A stretch of DNA of 64,000 nt. Source: Chondromyces crocatus. Lineage in GTDB: Bacteria; Myxococcota_A; Polyangia; Polyangiales; Polyangiaceae. The position numbers were made by a program, and so were the translations under genes. The stretch covers positions 372,001-436,000 of the forward strand of contig NZ_CP012159.1 in the NCBI RefSeq assembly GCF_001189295.1, in the 5' to 3' direction. The notes beneath the pieces are model-generated. The model did no database searches. It saw only the letters and a list, made by a program, of their open reading frames with translations, and was not told the origin of the DNA. Shown here piece by piece: positions 44,619 through 54,408 of this stretch (position 1 is the stretch's first letter; each line of letters opens with the position of its first letter).

Positions 44619-45800
44619 TCAAGCGCCTTCCTTGGCGCGCTGCGCGCCTCCCTCGGCGCGCTGCGCGCCTCCCTCGACGCGCAGCCGGTCGGGTGCGAAG
44701 GGCGCGACGTCCACCGGCGGTCGCTCTCCTGCCGCCAGCGCCGCCACGATCTCGCCGCTGATCGGTCCGAGCAACACGCCGTTGCGGAAGTGGCCCGTGG
44801 CCAGGATGAGCCCCCGCACCGCGCCCTCTCCGAGCACCGGCAGCGTGTCCTGCGTGTAGGGCCTGAAGCCCGACCAGAGACGCGTCACCGAGGCGCTGGC
44901 CAGCACCGGCACGAGCCGCACGGCCGCGGAGATCAGATCGCGCACCGCCCCCGCCGTCACGCCAGGCTCGTAGCCCACGAACTCGGTGGTGGCGCCGATC
45001 AGCACCCGCCCATCCTCGCGCGGCGAGAGATAGCATCCGGGCCCGTAGATCACGTGGTCGAGCAGGCGTCTTCCCGTCGACAGCTCCACGATCTGCCCGC
45101 GCGCAGGGCGTACGGCACCCACCGGCAGCCCCGTCCCTTCGATCTGGGACGTCCAGCACCCCGCCGCCAGCACCAGCTTGCCACCCCGCAGCGAAGCCCC
45201 GTCCTCCAGCAACACCCCCGACGCCCTCCCCTCGGACACGAGGATCTTCCGCACCGGCGAGCCTGAATGGAACTGCACCCCTGCCTGCCCTGCCGAAAGC
45301 CGCAGCGCGCGCATCCACGACGGCGGGTCGATGCGGGCGTCGTCCGGGAAGCGCACGCCGCCAAGGACGGCTGGAGAGATCTCCGGCTCGATGGCGCGCG
45401 CCTGTCGCCCATCGACCGGCTCCAGCGTGAGCCCCGACGTCACCTGCCACGCGGTGTGACCGACGATCTCCTCCCGCTCCTCTGCATCCAGCGCCACGTG
45501 CAGCGCACCGGCGCGCCGGTAGCCCACGTCCAGCCCGGTCGACGCCGCGATCTCCGGCGCCCAGACCGCGTACCGGGCGCGACCTTCGAGGCAGAGCCGG
45601 ACGAGCGGGTTGTCCTCGGCCGCCTCGACCTGAGCCCCGAGGATGCCGGCCGCGGCCCACGAAGCGCCGTCACCCGTGCCTTCGCCCGACGTCTCCACGC
45701 CGGCCCGCTCGACGATGCGCACCGAAGCACCACGCCGCGCCAGCGCGATCGCAGACGCGCAGCCGACCACCCCGGCTCCGATCACCACCACATCGGTCAT
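44619..45800 (-). CDS. thiO: Glycine oxidase ThiO-like FAD amine oxidase
   Basis: The 393-residue enzyme has the FAD motif VVVIGAGVVGCASAIALARR, the DAO-type GASWAAAGILGA segment and the late substrate region GHFRNGVLLGPISG, which matches ThiO. ThiO makes dehydroglycine for the thiamine thiazole ring from glycine. No other thi genes are in view, so a general D-amino-acid oxidase role is the alternative. The last residues repeat EGGAQRA because of a 21-bp DNA repeat near 44636-44680. The ATG at 45800 is used; 45812 is also possible. Confidence 0.82.
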   Translation of the reverse strand: MTDVVVIGAGVVGCASAIALARRGASVRIVERAGVETSGEGTGDGASWAAAGILGAQVEAAEDNPLVRLCLEGRARYAVWAPEIAASTGLDVGYRRAGALHVALDAEEREEIVGHTAWQVTSGLTLEPVDGRQARAIEPEISPAVLGGVRFPDDARIDPPSWMRALRLSAGQAGVQFHSGSPVRKILVSEGRASGVLLEDGASLRGGKLVLAAGCWTSQIEGTGLPVGAVRPARGQIVELSTGRRLLDHVIYGPGCYLSPREDGRVLIGATTEFVGYEPGVTAGAVRDLISAAVRLVPVLASASVTRLWSGFRPYTQDTLPVLGEGAVRGLILATGHFRNGVLLGPISGEIVAALAAGERPPVDVAPFAPDRLRVEGGAQRAEGGAQRAKEGA

Positions 45801-45885
45801 GGGCGCCGGCATAGCACGCCCGTGCACGCCTCGATCACGCGGCCCGACCGTGCGGCCCCCGCAGCGCCGCGTGGACACCGCGGGC

Positions 45886-46593
45886 TCAGCTCTCTGCGTG
45901 CCGATCCTTCACCCGCCGGAGCACACGGAAAACGCCGACCAGGTTCCAGCCCGCGAACCCCAGGAAAAGCGCCACGAGCGCCACCGCCCACCGCGAGGAG
46001 CGCGGCGACGATCCATCGATCAACAGCCACGCCCCCTCGGGGACGGACACCTGGGTCTGCTCGCGCACCGACCCAGCGAGCCCCGCGTGACGGATGCCCG
46101 CCTTGGGGAGCGGCACCAGCCGACCCGCGAACGAGGTCGGGGGCACGAAGCGGGGCCCTTCGAAGCCCTCGGGCACCCGGATCTCCACCCAGATCGTCGG
46201 GTTGCCGGCCACCGGCGCCACCCGGAACGAGTCGGCCTCGGCGGCTCGACCATAATGGATGGCCCCGGACGTGCCGAGCAGCCCGGTGGTCCGGATGTAG
46301 CGGTTCTCCAGCTCCACGCCCGGCTGCAGCGATGCCAGATCACCGACGTCCTGCGGGTGGCCTGCGCTGAAGGCGTAACGGGCTTCGCCGAGCAGAGCCA
46401 GCGACATCACCGCAGCGGCCACCGCCGTCAGCACCATGAGGATCACCGCCGCGGTCCGCTCCGCACGCGGCGGAGCCGGCAGGGCGGCGAACTCGGGGTC
46501 GGGCTCGGCCACCTCGAAGCTCGCCCCCCTCGGGTCGGACGGGTGACCCGGACCGGAGAGACGAGCATCCAGGGATGTGCGTTCGGACGACAC
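45886..46593 (-). CDS. Membrane protein, two helices, unknown function
   Basis: The 235-residue protein has a predicted cytoplasmic N-terminus, a first helix (AAVILMVLTAVAAAVMSLALL), a soluble beta-rich middle and a second helix (VALVALFLGFAGWNLVGVF). A GTG start is chosen because CGAGG lies just upstream and in-frame longer versions are Arg/Pro-rich. It precedes thiO on the same strand by 85 bases. Family not recognised. Confidence 0.6.
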   Translation of the reverse strand: MSSERTSLDARLSGPGHPSDPRGASFEVAEPDPEFAALPAPPRAERTAAVILMVLTAVAAAVMSLALLGEARYAFSAGHPQDVGDLASLQPGVELENRYIRTTGLLGTSGAIHYGRAAEADSFRVAPVAGNPTIWVEIRVPEGFEGPRFVPPTSFAGRLVPLPKAGIRHAGLAGSVREQTQVSVPEGAWLLIDGSSPRSSRWAVALVALFLGFAGWNLVGVFRVLRRVKDRHAES

Positions 46594-46787
46594 GGTTGCC
46601 TCGAAGTATAGCCGACATGGCCGGGCCGCGCGTCGCGGCTTCGGCCACCCCGGGTCCATGAGCGCCCAGACACCCGACCCAGCCAGGGGTTCCGCGGAGT
46701 TCCGCGGCGGGTTCACTTGCCTCCCCCCTACCCCGTCACCGCCCTCCCTTGCTCACCGCCCCACCGTTGCCTAGCCTAGGCGCCCCG

Positions 46788-47312
46788 ATGAGCCGCCCCG
46801 AAAATAGCGCCACCCCGGCCTGTCCCACCTGCGGCACCCTCCGCGTGGGCCTGCCGAACAGCCGACGCTGCGCGTCGTGCGGCGGGCTGCTCGACCCCAA
46901 CCGCGGCGCCCGAAGCCGCGCCCGCCGGGGAGGCTTCTCGCCCCTCTGGTGCCTCATCGCCCTCGTGGTGCAGGCCATCCTCACCGCCGCGCTCGTCGTG
47001 GGCCTGCCCATGGTCGTCCATCAGCTCGACTTCGAGGGCTCGTACGGCATGTCCGTCGCGATCCCCGTCTGGCTTTTGGGCGGCACGTTCTTCGGCATGA
47101 TCTCCCCGGGAAAGATGATCCTCGAGCCCCTGCTCGCCTCCATCCTGGTCGCCGCCCCCACGGTCCACTACCTGATCCAGAGCCAGACCGTCCGCACGAT
47201 GCCCGTGTACATGTATGTGATCCTGGGCTCGATCGGCGTGCTCTTCTCGCTGGTGGGCATCTACCTCGGCGAGCGGATCCAGATGGGACCGCCGCCCAAG
47301 CCTGCCCGATGA
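46788..47312 (+). CDS. Zinc-ribbon membrane protein
   Basis: The 174-residue protein starts with CPTCG...CASCGG, a zinc ribbon of two CxxC pairs, then an Arg-rich linker and about four membrane helices. It overlaps the next gene by four bases (ATGA). Function not recognised. Confidence 0.7.
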   Translation: MSRPENSATPACPTCGTLRVGLPNSRRCASCGGLLDPNRGARSRARRGGFSPLWCLIALVVQAILTAALVVGLPMVVHQLDFEGSYGMSVAIPVWLLGGTFFGMISPGKMILEPLLASILVAAPTVHYLIQSQTVRTMPVYMYVILGSIGVLFSLVGIYLGERIQMGPPPKPAR

Positions 47313-47734
47313 GCCCAGCTACGCGGCGCGCCATGCGCCTGACCCTCCCGCACGTCGTGCTCCTCGCTGCCGCCTGTGGCCCCGGTGCCGACAAGGTCGA
47401 GGCCGCGGCCGTCCTCCATGCGGCCAACGTTCTGCGGGACGCCCCCAGCGAGCCAGCTTCGGCGCGTCTCGGTCACCTGGAGAGCCTGGAGCGCGCCCCG
47501 GCGACCACGCCCCATGCCGCCCGCGCCCGAGACGCCTGCGCCCACGCCTACCGCCTCCTCCTCGAAGGAAACGCCCTCGAAGCCAAGGTCCGCGCAGCGA
47601 TCGCCACCCCCAGCGGCCTCACCCCCGACATCCTCCGCGACCTCGGTACTGCCGAGGACAAGATCAAGGAGAGCACCACGGCCATGCCCACGTGCGACGA
47701 GGCACTGGCCGACCTCCGCCGCTGGCTCCGCTAG
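47309..47734 (+). CDS. Small predicted lipoprotein, unknown
   Basis: The 141-residue product has a signal ending in LLAAACG and then a helical, Ala-rich, acidic mature part. It is translationally coupled to the zinc-ribbon membrane gene and precedes ffh by about 40 bases. It may assist the membrane protein. Function unknown. An ATG at 47333 would also give the signal peptide. Confidence 0.6.
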   Translation: MSPATRRAMRLTLPHVVLLAAACGPGADKVEAAAVLHAANVLRDAPSEPASARLGHLESLERAPATTPHAARARDACAHAYRLLLEGNALEAKVRAAIATPSGLTPDILRDLGTAEDKIKESTTAMPTCDEALADLRRWLR

Positions 47735-47776
47735 GGGCTCTCCCCGTGCCCGGCCTCGTGCTAAAGACCGCGCACC

Positions 47777-49465
47777 ATGTTCGAGACGCTTTCCCGGGGA
47801 TTTCGTCAAGCGCGCAACCGGCTCGCCGGGCTCACCGAGCTCACCGAGCAGAACATCGAGACGGCGCTCCGGGAGGTGAGGCTCAGCCTTCTGGAGGCCG
47901 ACGTCGAGATCGGCGTCGTCAAAGCCTTCCTCAGCCGGGTGAAGGAGAAGGCCCTCGGCCGCACCCTGGAGGTCAAGGTGAAGCACGGTGGCGAGACCCA
48001 CGAGGTCTCCGCCAGCGATCACTTCATCAAGATCTGCCACGACGAGCTGGAGGCCATGATGGCCCACGAGGGCCAGGAGATCGTCTGGGCCCAGAGCGGC
48101 GCGACCGGGATCATGGTGGTCGGTCTGCAGGGCTCCGGAAAGACGACCTCCTGCGCCAAGCTCGCGCGCTACCTCGACAAGGAAGGCAAGAAGCCGCTGC
48201 TCGTCGCCGCCGACATGCAGCGCCCCGCCGCCGTCGAGCAGCTCAAGGTCCTCGGCGACCAGCTCAAGATCCCGGTCTTCAACATCCCTGGCGCGAGCCC
48301 CGTCGAGATCTGCGCCGCCGCGCGCGAGCACGCGAAGAAGCAGGGCCGCGACGTCATCATCTACGACACCGCAGGCCGCCTGGCGATCGACGAGCCGCTC
48401 ATGAAAGAGCTGGCCGACATCAAGTCGCGGACCAAGCCGGACAACATCTTCCTCGTCGTCGACGCCATGATCGGCCAGGACGCCGTGAAGACGGCGCGCA
48501 GCTTCCACGACCGGCTCGACATCAGCGGCGTCATCGTCACCAAGCTCGATGGTGACGCCCGCGGCGGCGCTGCCCTCAGCATCAAAGAGGTCACCGGCGC
48601 GCCCGTTCTGTTCACCGGCCTCGGCGAGACCACGGACAAATTCGAGCCCTTCCGCGCCGACGGCATGGCGAGCCGCATCCTCGGCATGGGCGACGTGGTC
48701 GGCCTGATGCAGGACTTCGAGCAGGTCGTCGACCAGAAGAAGGCCGAAAAAGACGCCGCGCGCATGCTCCAGGGGGACTTCACCCTCGACGACTTCCTCG
48801 AGCAGGTCCGGATGATCCAGAAGATGGGGTCCCTCAAGGACCTCGTCGACAAGCTGCCCATCGGCAACATGTTCCCCGGCGGCCTCCCGCAGGACGTGAA
48901 CCTCGACGACCGCGAGCTGGTCCGCATCCAGGCGGTCATCCAGTCGATGACGGCCCTCGAGAAGCGCGATCCCTACGCGCTCATCCGCGAGCCGAAGCGC
49001 GTGGAGCGCATCTCCAAAGGCTCGGGCAGCAAGCCCGAGGCCGTGACGGAACTCGTCCAGAAGTTCCTCTTCATGCGCCAGATGATGGGCGGCCTCGGTC
49101 AGAACATGGGCATGCTCGGGAAGATCCCCGGCATGAAGCAGATGGCCATGGCGAAGAACCTGAAGAAGGCCATGGCCGGTGGCGGCATGCCCGGCATGCC
49201 TGGCATGGGCGGCTTCCCCGGCATGCCCGGCATGGGTGGCTTCCCTGGCATGCCCGGCATGGGCGGCTTCCCCGGCATGCCCGGCATGGGCGGCTTCCCC
49301 GGCATGCCCGGCATGGGTGGCTTCCCCGGCATGCCCGGCATGGGCGGTGGCGGTGGTGACGACCCCAGCATGACCAAGATGCGCCAGCTCAGCCCCACCG
49401 AGCGCAACGCGAAGAAGGCGCAGCGCAAGCGCGAGCGCGACGCCCGCAAGAAGGGCCGCAAGTAA
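47777..49465 (+). CDS. ffh: Signal recognition particle GTPase Ffh (SRP54)
   Basis: The 562-residue protein is longer than the usual ~450. It has the N domain, the GTPase motifs GLQGSGKTT, VAADMQRPAA and DTAGRL, TKLDGDARGG, and the methionine-rich M domain that binds signal sequences and 4.5S RNA. The extra length is a run of GGFPGMPGM nonapeptide repeats at about 49190-49350, followed by a basic tail (KKAQRKRERDARKKGRK). It delivers nascent membrane proteins to FtsY. The repeat tail is unusual. Confidence 0.97.
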   Translation: MFETLSRGFRQARNRLAGLTELTEQNIETALREVRLSLLEADVEIGVVKAFLSRVKEKALGRTLEVKVKHGGETHEVSASDHFIKICHDELEAMMAHEGQEIVWAQSGATGIMVVGLQGSGKTTSCAKLARYLDKEGKKPLLVAADMQRPAAVEQLKVLGDQLKIPVFNIPGASPVEICAAAREHAKKQGRDVIIYDTAGRLAIDEPLMKELADIKSRTKPDNIFLVVDAMIGQDAVKTARSFHDRLDISGVIVTKLDGDARGGAALSIKEVTGAPVLFTGLGETTDKFEPFRADGMASRILGMGDVVGLMQDFEQVVDQKKAEKDAARMLQGDFTLDDFLEQVRMIQKMGSLKDLVDKLPIGNMFPGGLPQDVNLDDRELVRIQAVIQSMTALEKRDPYALIREPKRVERISKGSGSKPEAVTELVQKFLFMRQMMGGLGQNMGMLGKIPGMKQMAMAKNLKKAMAGGGMPGMPGMGGFPGMPGMGGFPGMPGMGGFPGMPGMGGFPGMPGMGGFPGMPGMGGGGGDDPSMTKMRQLSPTERNAKKAQRKRERDARKKGRK

Positions 49466-49471
49466 CCCCTC

Positions 49472-51595
49472 ATGCGCCCCAGACCGGCTCGCACCTCGAG
49501 TTCAGGCCGGTTCGGGCGCGCCGGGCCCCTGCTGCTCGGCGCGCTCACCGTGGGCGCAGCTTCGTGCATCGTACGCACCGACTTCGTCCCGGCGGCCTTC
49601 AACAACGGCGCGCTCGACAGCAAGGGTGACCCCTTCCGCGAACCCGCTGCGGTGCGCGCGGAAGTCGTCGAGCGCCTCGTCTGGGACGAGGTGATCGACG
49701 GCTACTTCGGTCAGGGCTCGGGCAGCGCCCCCGGCCACCAGGTGGCGCCGTGGCTCCAGCGGGTCGCGCAGAGCCCGACGGGCTTTCTGGAGATCGCCTC
49801 CTGCGCCGCCTTCGGCGCCGGGCCACGCTGCGCCCTGGCAGCCACGACGCCCGAACAAGGCCGCGAGGAGATCAAGACCCGGCTCCGCGCGCTCACCGCC
49901 GTCACTGCGGGTGAGGCCGTGGGTCCGATGTGCGAAGGCTTCGGTCGGCCCAACTGGCCCGTCTTCGAGCGCGTGCTCGACGAGATCCGCTTCCGCCAGG
50001 CCATCGCCCGCGCCGCCCGCTCCGTCGGCGAGGTCCTCCAGGAAGGCCTCGTCGACGAGACCGCCGTGCTTCAGGGCGCCGAGCGCGCCTTCCAGCACGC
50101 CGCGCAGTACATCGGCGACCGGCGCTGGCGCCGCGAGCGCGACCGCCACACCACCGGCCTCGTGGTCAAAGGCGGCGCGGCCACCGGCATCTTCAGCGCC
50201 GGCGTGGTGTGGTCGGTCCTCCACCTGATCCACGGCTGCATGTCCGACCCCACCTGCGGCAAGGGGCGTGACCTCCGCTTCAAGCTCCTGTCCGGCACCA
50301 GCACCGGCGCGATGATCACCACCGCCGTCGACCGCTTCAACAGCGCCACCACCGCCGCCGAGCGCCGCGCTGGCCTCGACGACATCCCCAAGTGGTTCAC
50401 CTGCTACTCGCTCACCGACCTCTTCTGTGTCCGCTCCGCGCCCATCACCCGCCTCTTCGACATCGGTGACGCCGCACAGAAGGGCGTCCTCGAGTTCGAC
50501 GGGATCCGCAAGGTCCTGTCGAGCTGCGTCGACGAGCGCATGCAGAAGAACCGCTCCGAGCTGATCCTCAACACCGTCGAGTTCCGCACCGGCGCCCTCT
50601 ACGCGCTCAGCGATCAAGCGGAGCTGCGAAGCCCTGCTTGTGTGGTCGAGGCCGCGCTCGCCTCCTCCTTGCTCCCCGTCATCGCCAACCCCGTCGTGCA
50701 GCTCCCGGTCGGCCTCCCCTACGATCCCACCCAGCTCGACGCCACCGAGCCGAGCTTCCTCGACGGCGGCATCCGCTCCGAGATCCCCTTGATGCCGCTG
50801 GCCCGCCGCGGGGCCGAGCGCGTGCTCGTCGTCTCCAGCGCCAACTCCATCCTCGGCGGCACCCACCGCCTGCGCAACGCCCTGGAGATCGCCCAGCGGT
50901 ACATCGACGTCTCCGTCGGCGGAGTGACCGAGAGCGATCTCGTCCACGCCAAGCGACACGCCGAGTCGGTGCGCCAGGCCGAGATCGAAGCATGCCGCGA
51001 GCGCTTGCGCGAAGGCGACGCACTCTGTCCCCCCGACTCTCCCTGCGACGCCCACAAGATCTGCGAGACCCGCGCCTGGAGCGACGCCTGCTCCAGATCC
51101 CAGGGCCTCCCCCCGCCGAGCGCCCCCGAGGAACTCGCCTCTCCTCCTCCCGCGCCCGCCGCCGAGGACGCGAACGAAGCCCAGCGCGTCAAGCGCCTCG
51201 GCCTCGACGACACCGACGTCCTCGCGCCTCCCATCGAACCCTTCTGGCGGGTGATGGGCGTCTTTCGCAACGAGTCCTCCGTCGACTCCCTGAACGGCTA
51301 CAACTTCGAGCCCGCCGAGCTGCGCCGCCTCTTCCGCGCTGGCGCCGAGCAAGGGCGCTTGCGCTGCCTCGACATCGCGCGCCTCCTCGGCATCCCCTCC
51401 GACCCCAGCACCGTCGACGCAGCGATGGAGGCCAAGCTCGTGCGCTGGTGCAGCCCCGAGCTCCCCAAGAACGAGGCGCTCTGCGGCGGCATCACCCACG
51501 CCGAAGGGTTCAGGAGCTGCGATCAGCCCGCCCCCGACACCTTGAACGCCTGCGGCGTCGCCCCTCCCCTCGGCGCATGCCAGACCTCACGATGA
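49472..51595 (+). CDS. Patatin-like phospholipase lipoprotein
   Basis: The 707-residue lipoprotein has signal and lipobox GAASC (C32). Its patatin domain has the oxyanion segment VKGGAATGIFSAG, the nucleophile elbow GTSTG (Ser277) and the catalytic DGG (Asp431). It probably cleaves acyl chains of lipids outside the cytoplasm, for example in prey membranes. Long Pro/Ala and Cys-containing tails follow. The stop overlaps the next gene by four bases. Enzyme activity is well supported; the substrate is inferred. Confidence 0.83.
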   Translation: MRPRPARTSSSGRFGRAGPLLLGALTVGAASCIVRTDFVPAAFNNGALDSKGDPFREPAAVRAEVVERLVWDEVIDGYFGQGSGSAPGHQVAPWLQRVAQSPTGFLEIASCAAFGAGPRCALAATTPEQGREEIKTRLRALTAVTAGEAVGPMCEGFGRPNWPVFERVLDEIRFRQAIARAARSVGEVLQEGLVDETAVLQGAERAFQHAAQYIGDRRWRRERDRHTTGLVVKGGAATGIFSAGVVWSVLHLIHGCMSDPTCGKGRDLRFKLLSGTSTGAMITTAVDRFNSATTAAERRAGLDDIPKWFTCYSLTDLFCVRSAPITRLFDIGDAAQKGVLEFDGIRKVLSSCVDERMQKNRSELILNTVEFRTGALYALSDQAELRSPACVVEAALASSLLPVIANPVVQLPVGLPYDPTQLDATEPSFLDGGIRSEIPLMPLARRGAERVLVVSSANSILGGTHRLRNALEIAQRYIDVSVGGVTESDLVHAKRHAESVRQAEIEACRERLREGDALCPPDSPCDAHKICETRAWSDACSRSQGLPPPSAPEELASPPPAPAAEDANEAQRVKRLGLDDTDVLAPPIEPFWRVMGVFRNESSVDSLNGYNFEPAELRRLFRAGAEQGRLRCLDIARLLGIPSDPSTVDAAMEAKLVRWCSPELPKNEALCGGITHAEGFRSCDQPAPDTLNACGVAPPLGACQTSR

Positions 51596-52782
51596 GACGC
51601 CCGACGCACGCCATCGCAGCGACGGCAGCGCTGCTCCTCGCCACCGCCGACGCCGGCGCCCAGGCCGTTCCGCCGCCCGATCCTCCCCCCCCGGATCACT
51701 CCATCGAGGACCTCCTCCCCATCTTCCGACCCGCGACCCTGCCCGACGAGGGCCTGCTCCCGTCGCGCAAGCACGAGATCACCGTCGCGCTCCCTCAATC
51801 CTTCGTGAGCCAGGGCGGCGCGCTCAGGTTCCGCTCGGGCATCTCCGCCGAGGTGGTCCCCTGGTCGGCCCGTGATCTGCAGAGCGTCCGCGTGAGCCTC
51901 TATGGCGCCGGCCTCCTCGGCACGTGGAGTGACGGCGCTTCCCTGCGGCCTCTCGTCGAGGGCGGCGTTCGCATGCGCCTCAGCCTCCTTCCCTCGGAGA
52001 TCATCGACGTCTACGCGCTCCTCGGCGCAGGCGTCATCGCCGGGGGCGACGGCAACGCCAAGATCGGCCTGCGCGCCAGCCAGGGCGGCGGCATCCGCCT
52101 GTTCCGGGCCCTCTTCACCGAGATCGCCGTCGACTACCTGTTCGCCCTCGATCGCCCCTTCCTCCACACCGGCCAGCCGCATCACGACGCCATGGGCCTC
52201 AGCACCCACGTGGGCTTCGATCTCTGCAGCATCGGCACGTTCTGCGATCACCCCCCCATCCTCCAGGAGCGCGACGACCGCACCTGCTGCGTGTACGACC
52301 AGGCGCGTTCCATCTGCGAAGCGGCCCGCACGAGCGGCGCCTCCTCCCCCCTCTGCGCCTCCGTCGAGGCCGCTCTCGACGCCCGCCGCCACGCGGTGCT
52401 CGCTGGCGAGGCGCCCTTCGACCGCTTCCTCCTCGCCGTCGCGCAGGAACTCACCGAGCGCGCCTCCGTCGAAGCGAACACCACCGATCCCGATGCGCCT
52501 CCTCAGAACCTCCGCCCCGCGCTCGCCGCCTTGCTCGCCGATCTTCACGCCTTGAAGACGAGCCACGGGCGCCTCACCGGGTGGCGCGAGCGAGGTCGAG
52601 CCCAGGAGCGCTCCCTCGCACAGCGCCGCAAGGTCATCCGTCGAAAGCGCGTCTACGCCCCTTACGCCAACGAACTCTTGCGCGCGCTCGGCTGTGGCTG
52701 GGAACCCGCCTCGGTCGGCGTCTGCCGGGACGTGTGCGACACCCCCTCTCCCGGGGCTGATCCTTGCGCCCTCGCGCGGTAG
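51592..52782 (+). CDS. Predicted outer-membrane barrel protein paired with the patatin
   Basis: The 396-residue protein has a cleavable signal (AALLLATADAGAQ). A barrel-like domain follows (VRVSLYGAGLLGTWSDG, VYALLGAGVIAGGDG), then a helical Arg-rich C-terminal region with several cysteines. Its ATG overlaps the patatin stop, suggesting joint function, perhaps secretion or anchoring of the lipase. Family not recognised. Confidence 0.65.
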   Translation: MRRPTHAIAATAALLLATADAGAQAVPPPDPPPPDHSIEDLLPIFRPATLPDEGLLPSRKHEITVALPQSFVSQGGALRFRSGISAEVVPWSARDLQSVRVSLYGAGLLGTWSDGASLRPLVEGGVRMRLSLLPSEIIDVYALLGAGVIAGGDGNAKIGLRASQGGGIRLFRALFTEIAVDYLFALDRPFLHTGQPHHDAMGLSTHVGFDLCSIGTFCDHPPILQERDDRTCCVYDQARSICEAARTSGASSPLCASVEAALDARRHAVLAGEAPFDRFLLAVAQELTERASVEANTTDPDAPPQNLRPALAALLADLHALKTSHGRLTGWRERGRAQERSLAQRRKVIRRKRVYAPYANELLRALGCGWEPASVGVCRDVCDTPSPGADPCALAR

Positions 52783-52804
52783 CTGCGCTACCGTCGCTGA
52801 CGCC

Positions 52805-54364
52805 ATGCGCCGCCTCGCACTCCGCCGCATCCAGCACCTCGCCGCGCTCGCCTTGCTCGTCGCCGCATGCACCGACAAGACCCCGCAGCTCACCCCGGAG
52901 CAGCAGGCCAAGGTCGCGCCGTACATCTCCGCGGGGCCTCCGGCCGGGATGGTCGAAACCAACGTCGACTTCGGCGGCAAGATCAAGCTCGTCGGCTACG
53001 TCATCTCCCCCCGCCAGGCCATCTACCTGCCGGGCACCAAGATCGACGCGATGCTGGTCTGGCGCGTCGAGAAGCCGCTCGACCCAGGCTTCGAGCTGTT
53101 CACCCACCTCCTGGATGAGAACGGCCAGCTCGTCCTCAACGTCGACGGCGCAGGTCCACTCCGCAGCATGGAGGGCTTCCAGGGACAGCCTCTCCCGCCT
53201 TCGGCCTGGAAGACCGGTCCGTACTACCTCGACCTCGTCCGCTTCATCGTCCCCGCCGAGCCTTCACCGAACCTCACGATCGCTGCGGGCATCGCCCACC
53301 CCCAGAAGGGGCGGCTCCCCATCCTCGGCGAGGGCGGCGACGCCGAGCACCGCACCGCCCTCCTCCGCCTGCGCACCGGCATGCGCTCCGGCAGGACCAA
53401 CATCAAAGAGCTCACCGCCCACAAGCTCGCGCCGGGAGACACCATCACCATCGACGGCCGCCTCGACGAGCCCGCGTGGCGCGACGCCCGCAAGACGACG
53501 CCGTTCGTCGATCCCCACGCCGGTCGCCCCAACCCTCGGATCCCGGCCCAGGGCCACGCCCGCCTCCGCTGGGACGACACCCACCTCTACGTCGCCTTCG
53601 AGGTGCAGGACGCGCACGTCACCGGCGGCTTCCCGGCCGATGCCAAGGACCCGCACCTCTGGGAGCGCGACACCGTCGAGATCATGATCGACCCCGACGG
53701 CGACGGCGACAACAAGGACTACTACGAGATCCAGATCAGCCCGCAGAACCTCGTCTTCGACAGCCAGTTCGACGACTACAACGCGCCGCGGGGAGGTCCC
53801 GACGGTCCGTTCGGCCACGAGGCATGGAGCGCCAACCTGGAGAGCGCCGTCGTCGTGCACGGCACCCTCGACGACGACACCGATCGCGACGAGGGCTACA
53901 CCGTCGAGGCGCGCATCCCCTGGGCGTCGTTTCAAAAAGCGCAGCGCAGCCCGCCAGCGCCAGGCGACACCTGGCGCATGAATTTCTACGCCATGCAGCG
54001 CAACGGCGGCACCGCCTGGTCGCCTCTCTATGGCGAAGGCAACTTCCACCGCGCGAAACGCTTCGGGCGGGTGAAGTTCGCCCTGCATTCCGACGTTGGC
54101 GTCGACAGCGGCGCGCCTGCCCCGTCCTCGTCCGCCAGCGCCACGGCAACGCCCGGCAGCGCTCCGCTCCCCAGCGCATCTCCGAGTGCCAGCGCCCCCG
54201 CAGGGCCTGACGTCCCATCGCCCGCAGCGCCCTCGTCGAAGCCCGGACAGCCCGTGAATCCCGGCGCGCCTCCGCCAGCGAAGCCCGCTACCCCCTCACC
54301 GGCGGGCACCGCGAGCAGCGATCGAGCCGAGCCCGGGCTCTGGGTGGGCCACCCCGACCGCTGA
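52805..54364 (+). CDS. Lipoprotein with CBM9-like carbohydrate-binding domain
   Basis: The 519-residue lipoprotein has lipobox LVAAC. The first ~210 residues are a beta domain. Then a CBM9-like segment follows, with TIDGRLDEPAWRDA, RWDDTHLYVAFEVQDAHV, DTVEIMIDPDGDGD and YTVEARIPWASF in the order of the domain that binds carbohydrate or modified glycans. The last ~70 residues are Pro/Ala/Ser-rich and disordered. It probably binds a polysaccharide on the surface. The ATG at 52805 follows the barrel-protein gene closely. Confidence 0.8.
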   Translation: MRRLALRRIQHLAALALLVAACTDKTPQLTPEQQAKVAPYISAGPPAGMVETNVDFGGKIKLVGYVISPRQAIYLPGTKIDAMLVWRVEKPLDPGFELFTHLLDENGQLVLNVDGAGPLRSMEGFQGQPLPPSAWKTGPYYLDLVRFIVPAEPSPNLTIAAGIAHPQKGRLPILGEGGDAEHRTALLRLRTGMRSGRTNIKELTAHKLAPGDTITIDGRLDEPAWRDARKTTPFVDPHAGRPNPRIPAQGHARLRWDDTHLYVAFEVQDAHVTGGFPADAKDPHLWERDTVEIMIDPDGDGDNKDYYEIQISPQNLVFDSQFDDYNAPRGGPDGPFGHEAWSANLESAVVVHGTLDDDTDRDEGYTVEARIPWASFQKAQRSPPAPGDTWRMNFYAMQRNGGTAWSPLYGEGNFHRAKRFGRVKFALHSDVGVDSGAPAPSSSASATATPGSAPLPSASPSASAPAGPDVPSPAAPSSKPGQPVNPGAPPPAKPATPSPAGTASSDRAEPGLWVGHPDR

Positions 54365-54408
54365 CTCGACCGCCTCCCGACAGGCGCTCACGCCGCCAGC
54401 GCTTGCGG

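Noticed and set aside
44636-44680. Short 21-bp tandem repeat at the thiO 3' end as a mobile element
   Set aside because: Only about 2-3 short copies, no inverted ends or transposase; it simply lengthens the protein tail.
49502-51499. A 665-codon minus-strand open frame
   Set aside because: It is antisense to the patatin-like lipoprotein, which has a complete GxSxG and DGG.
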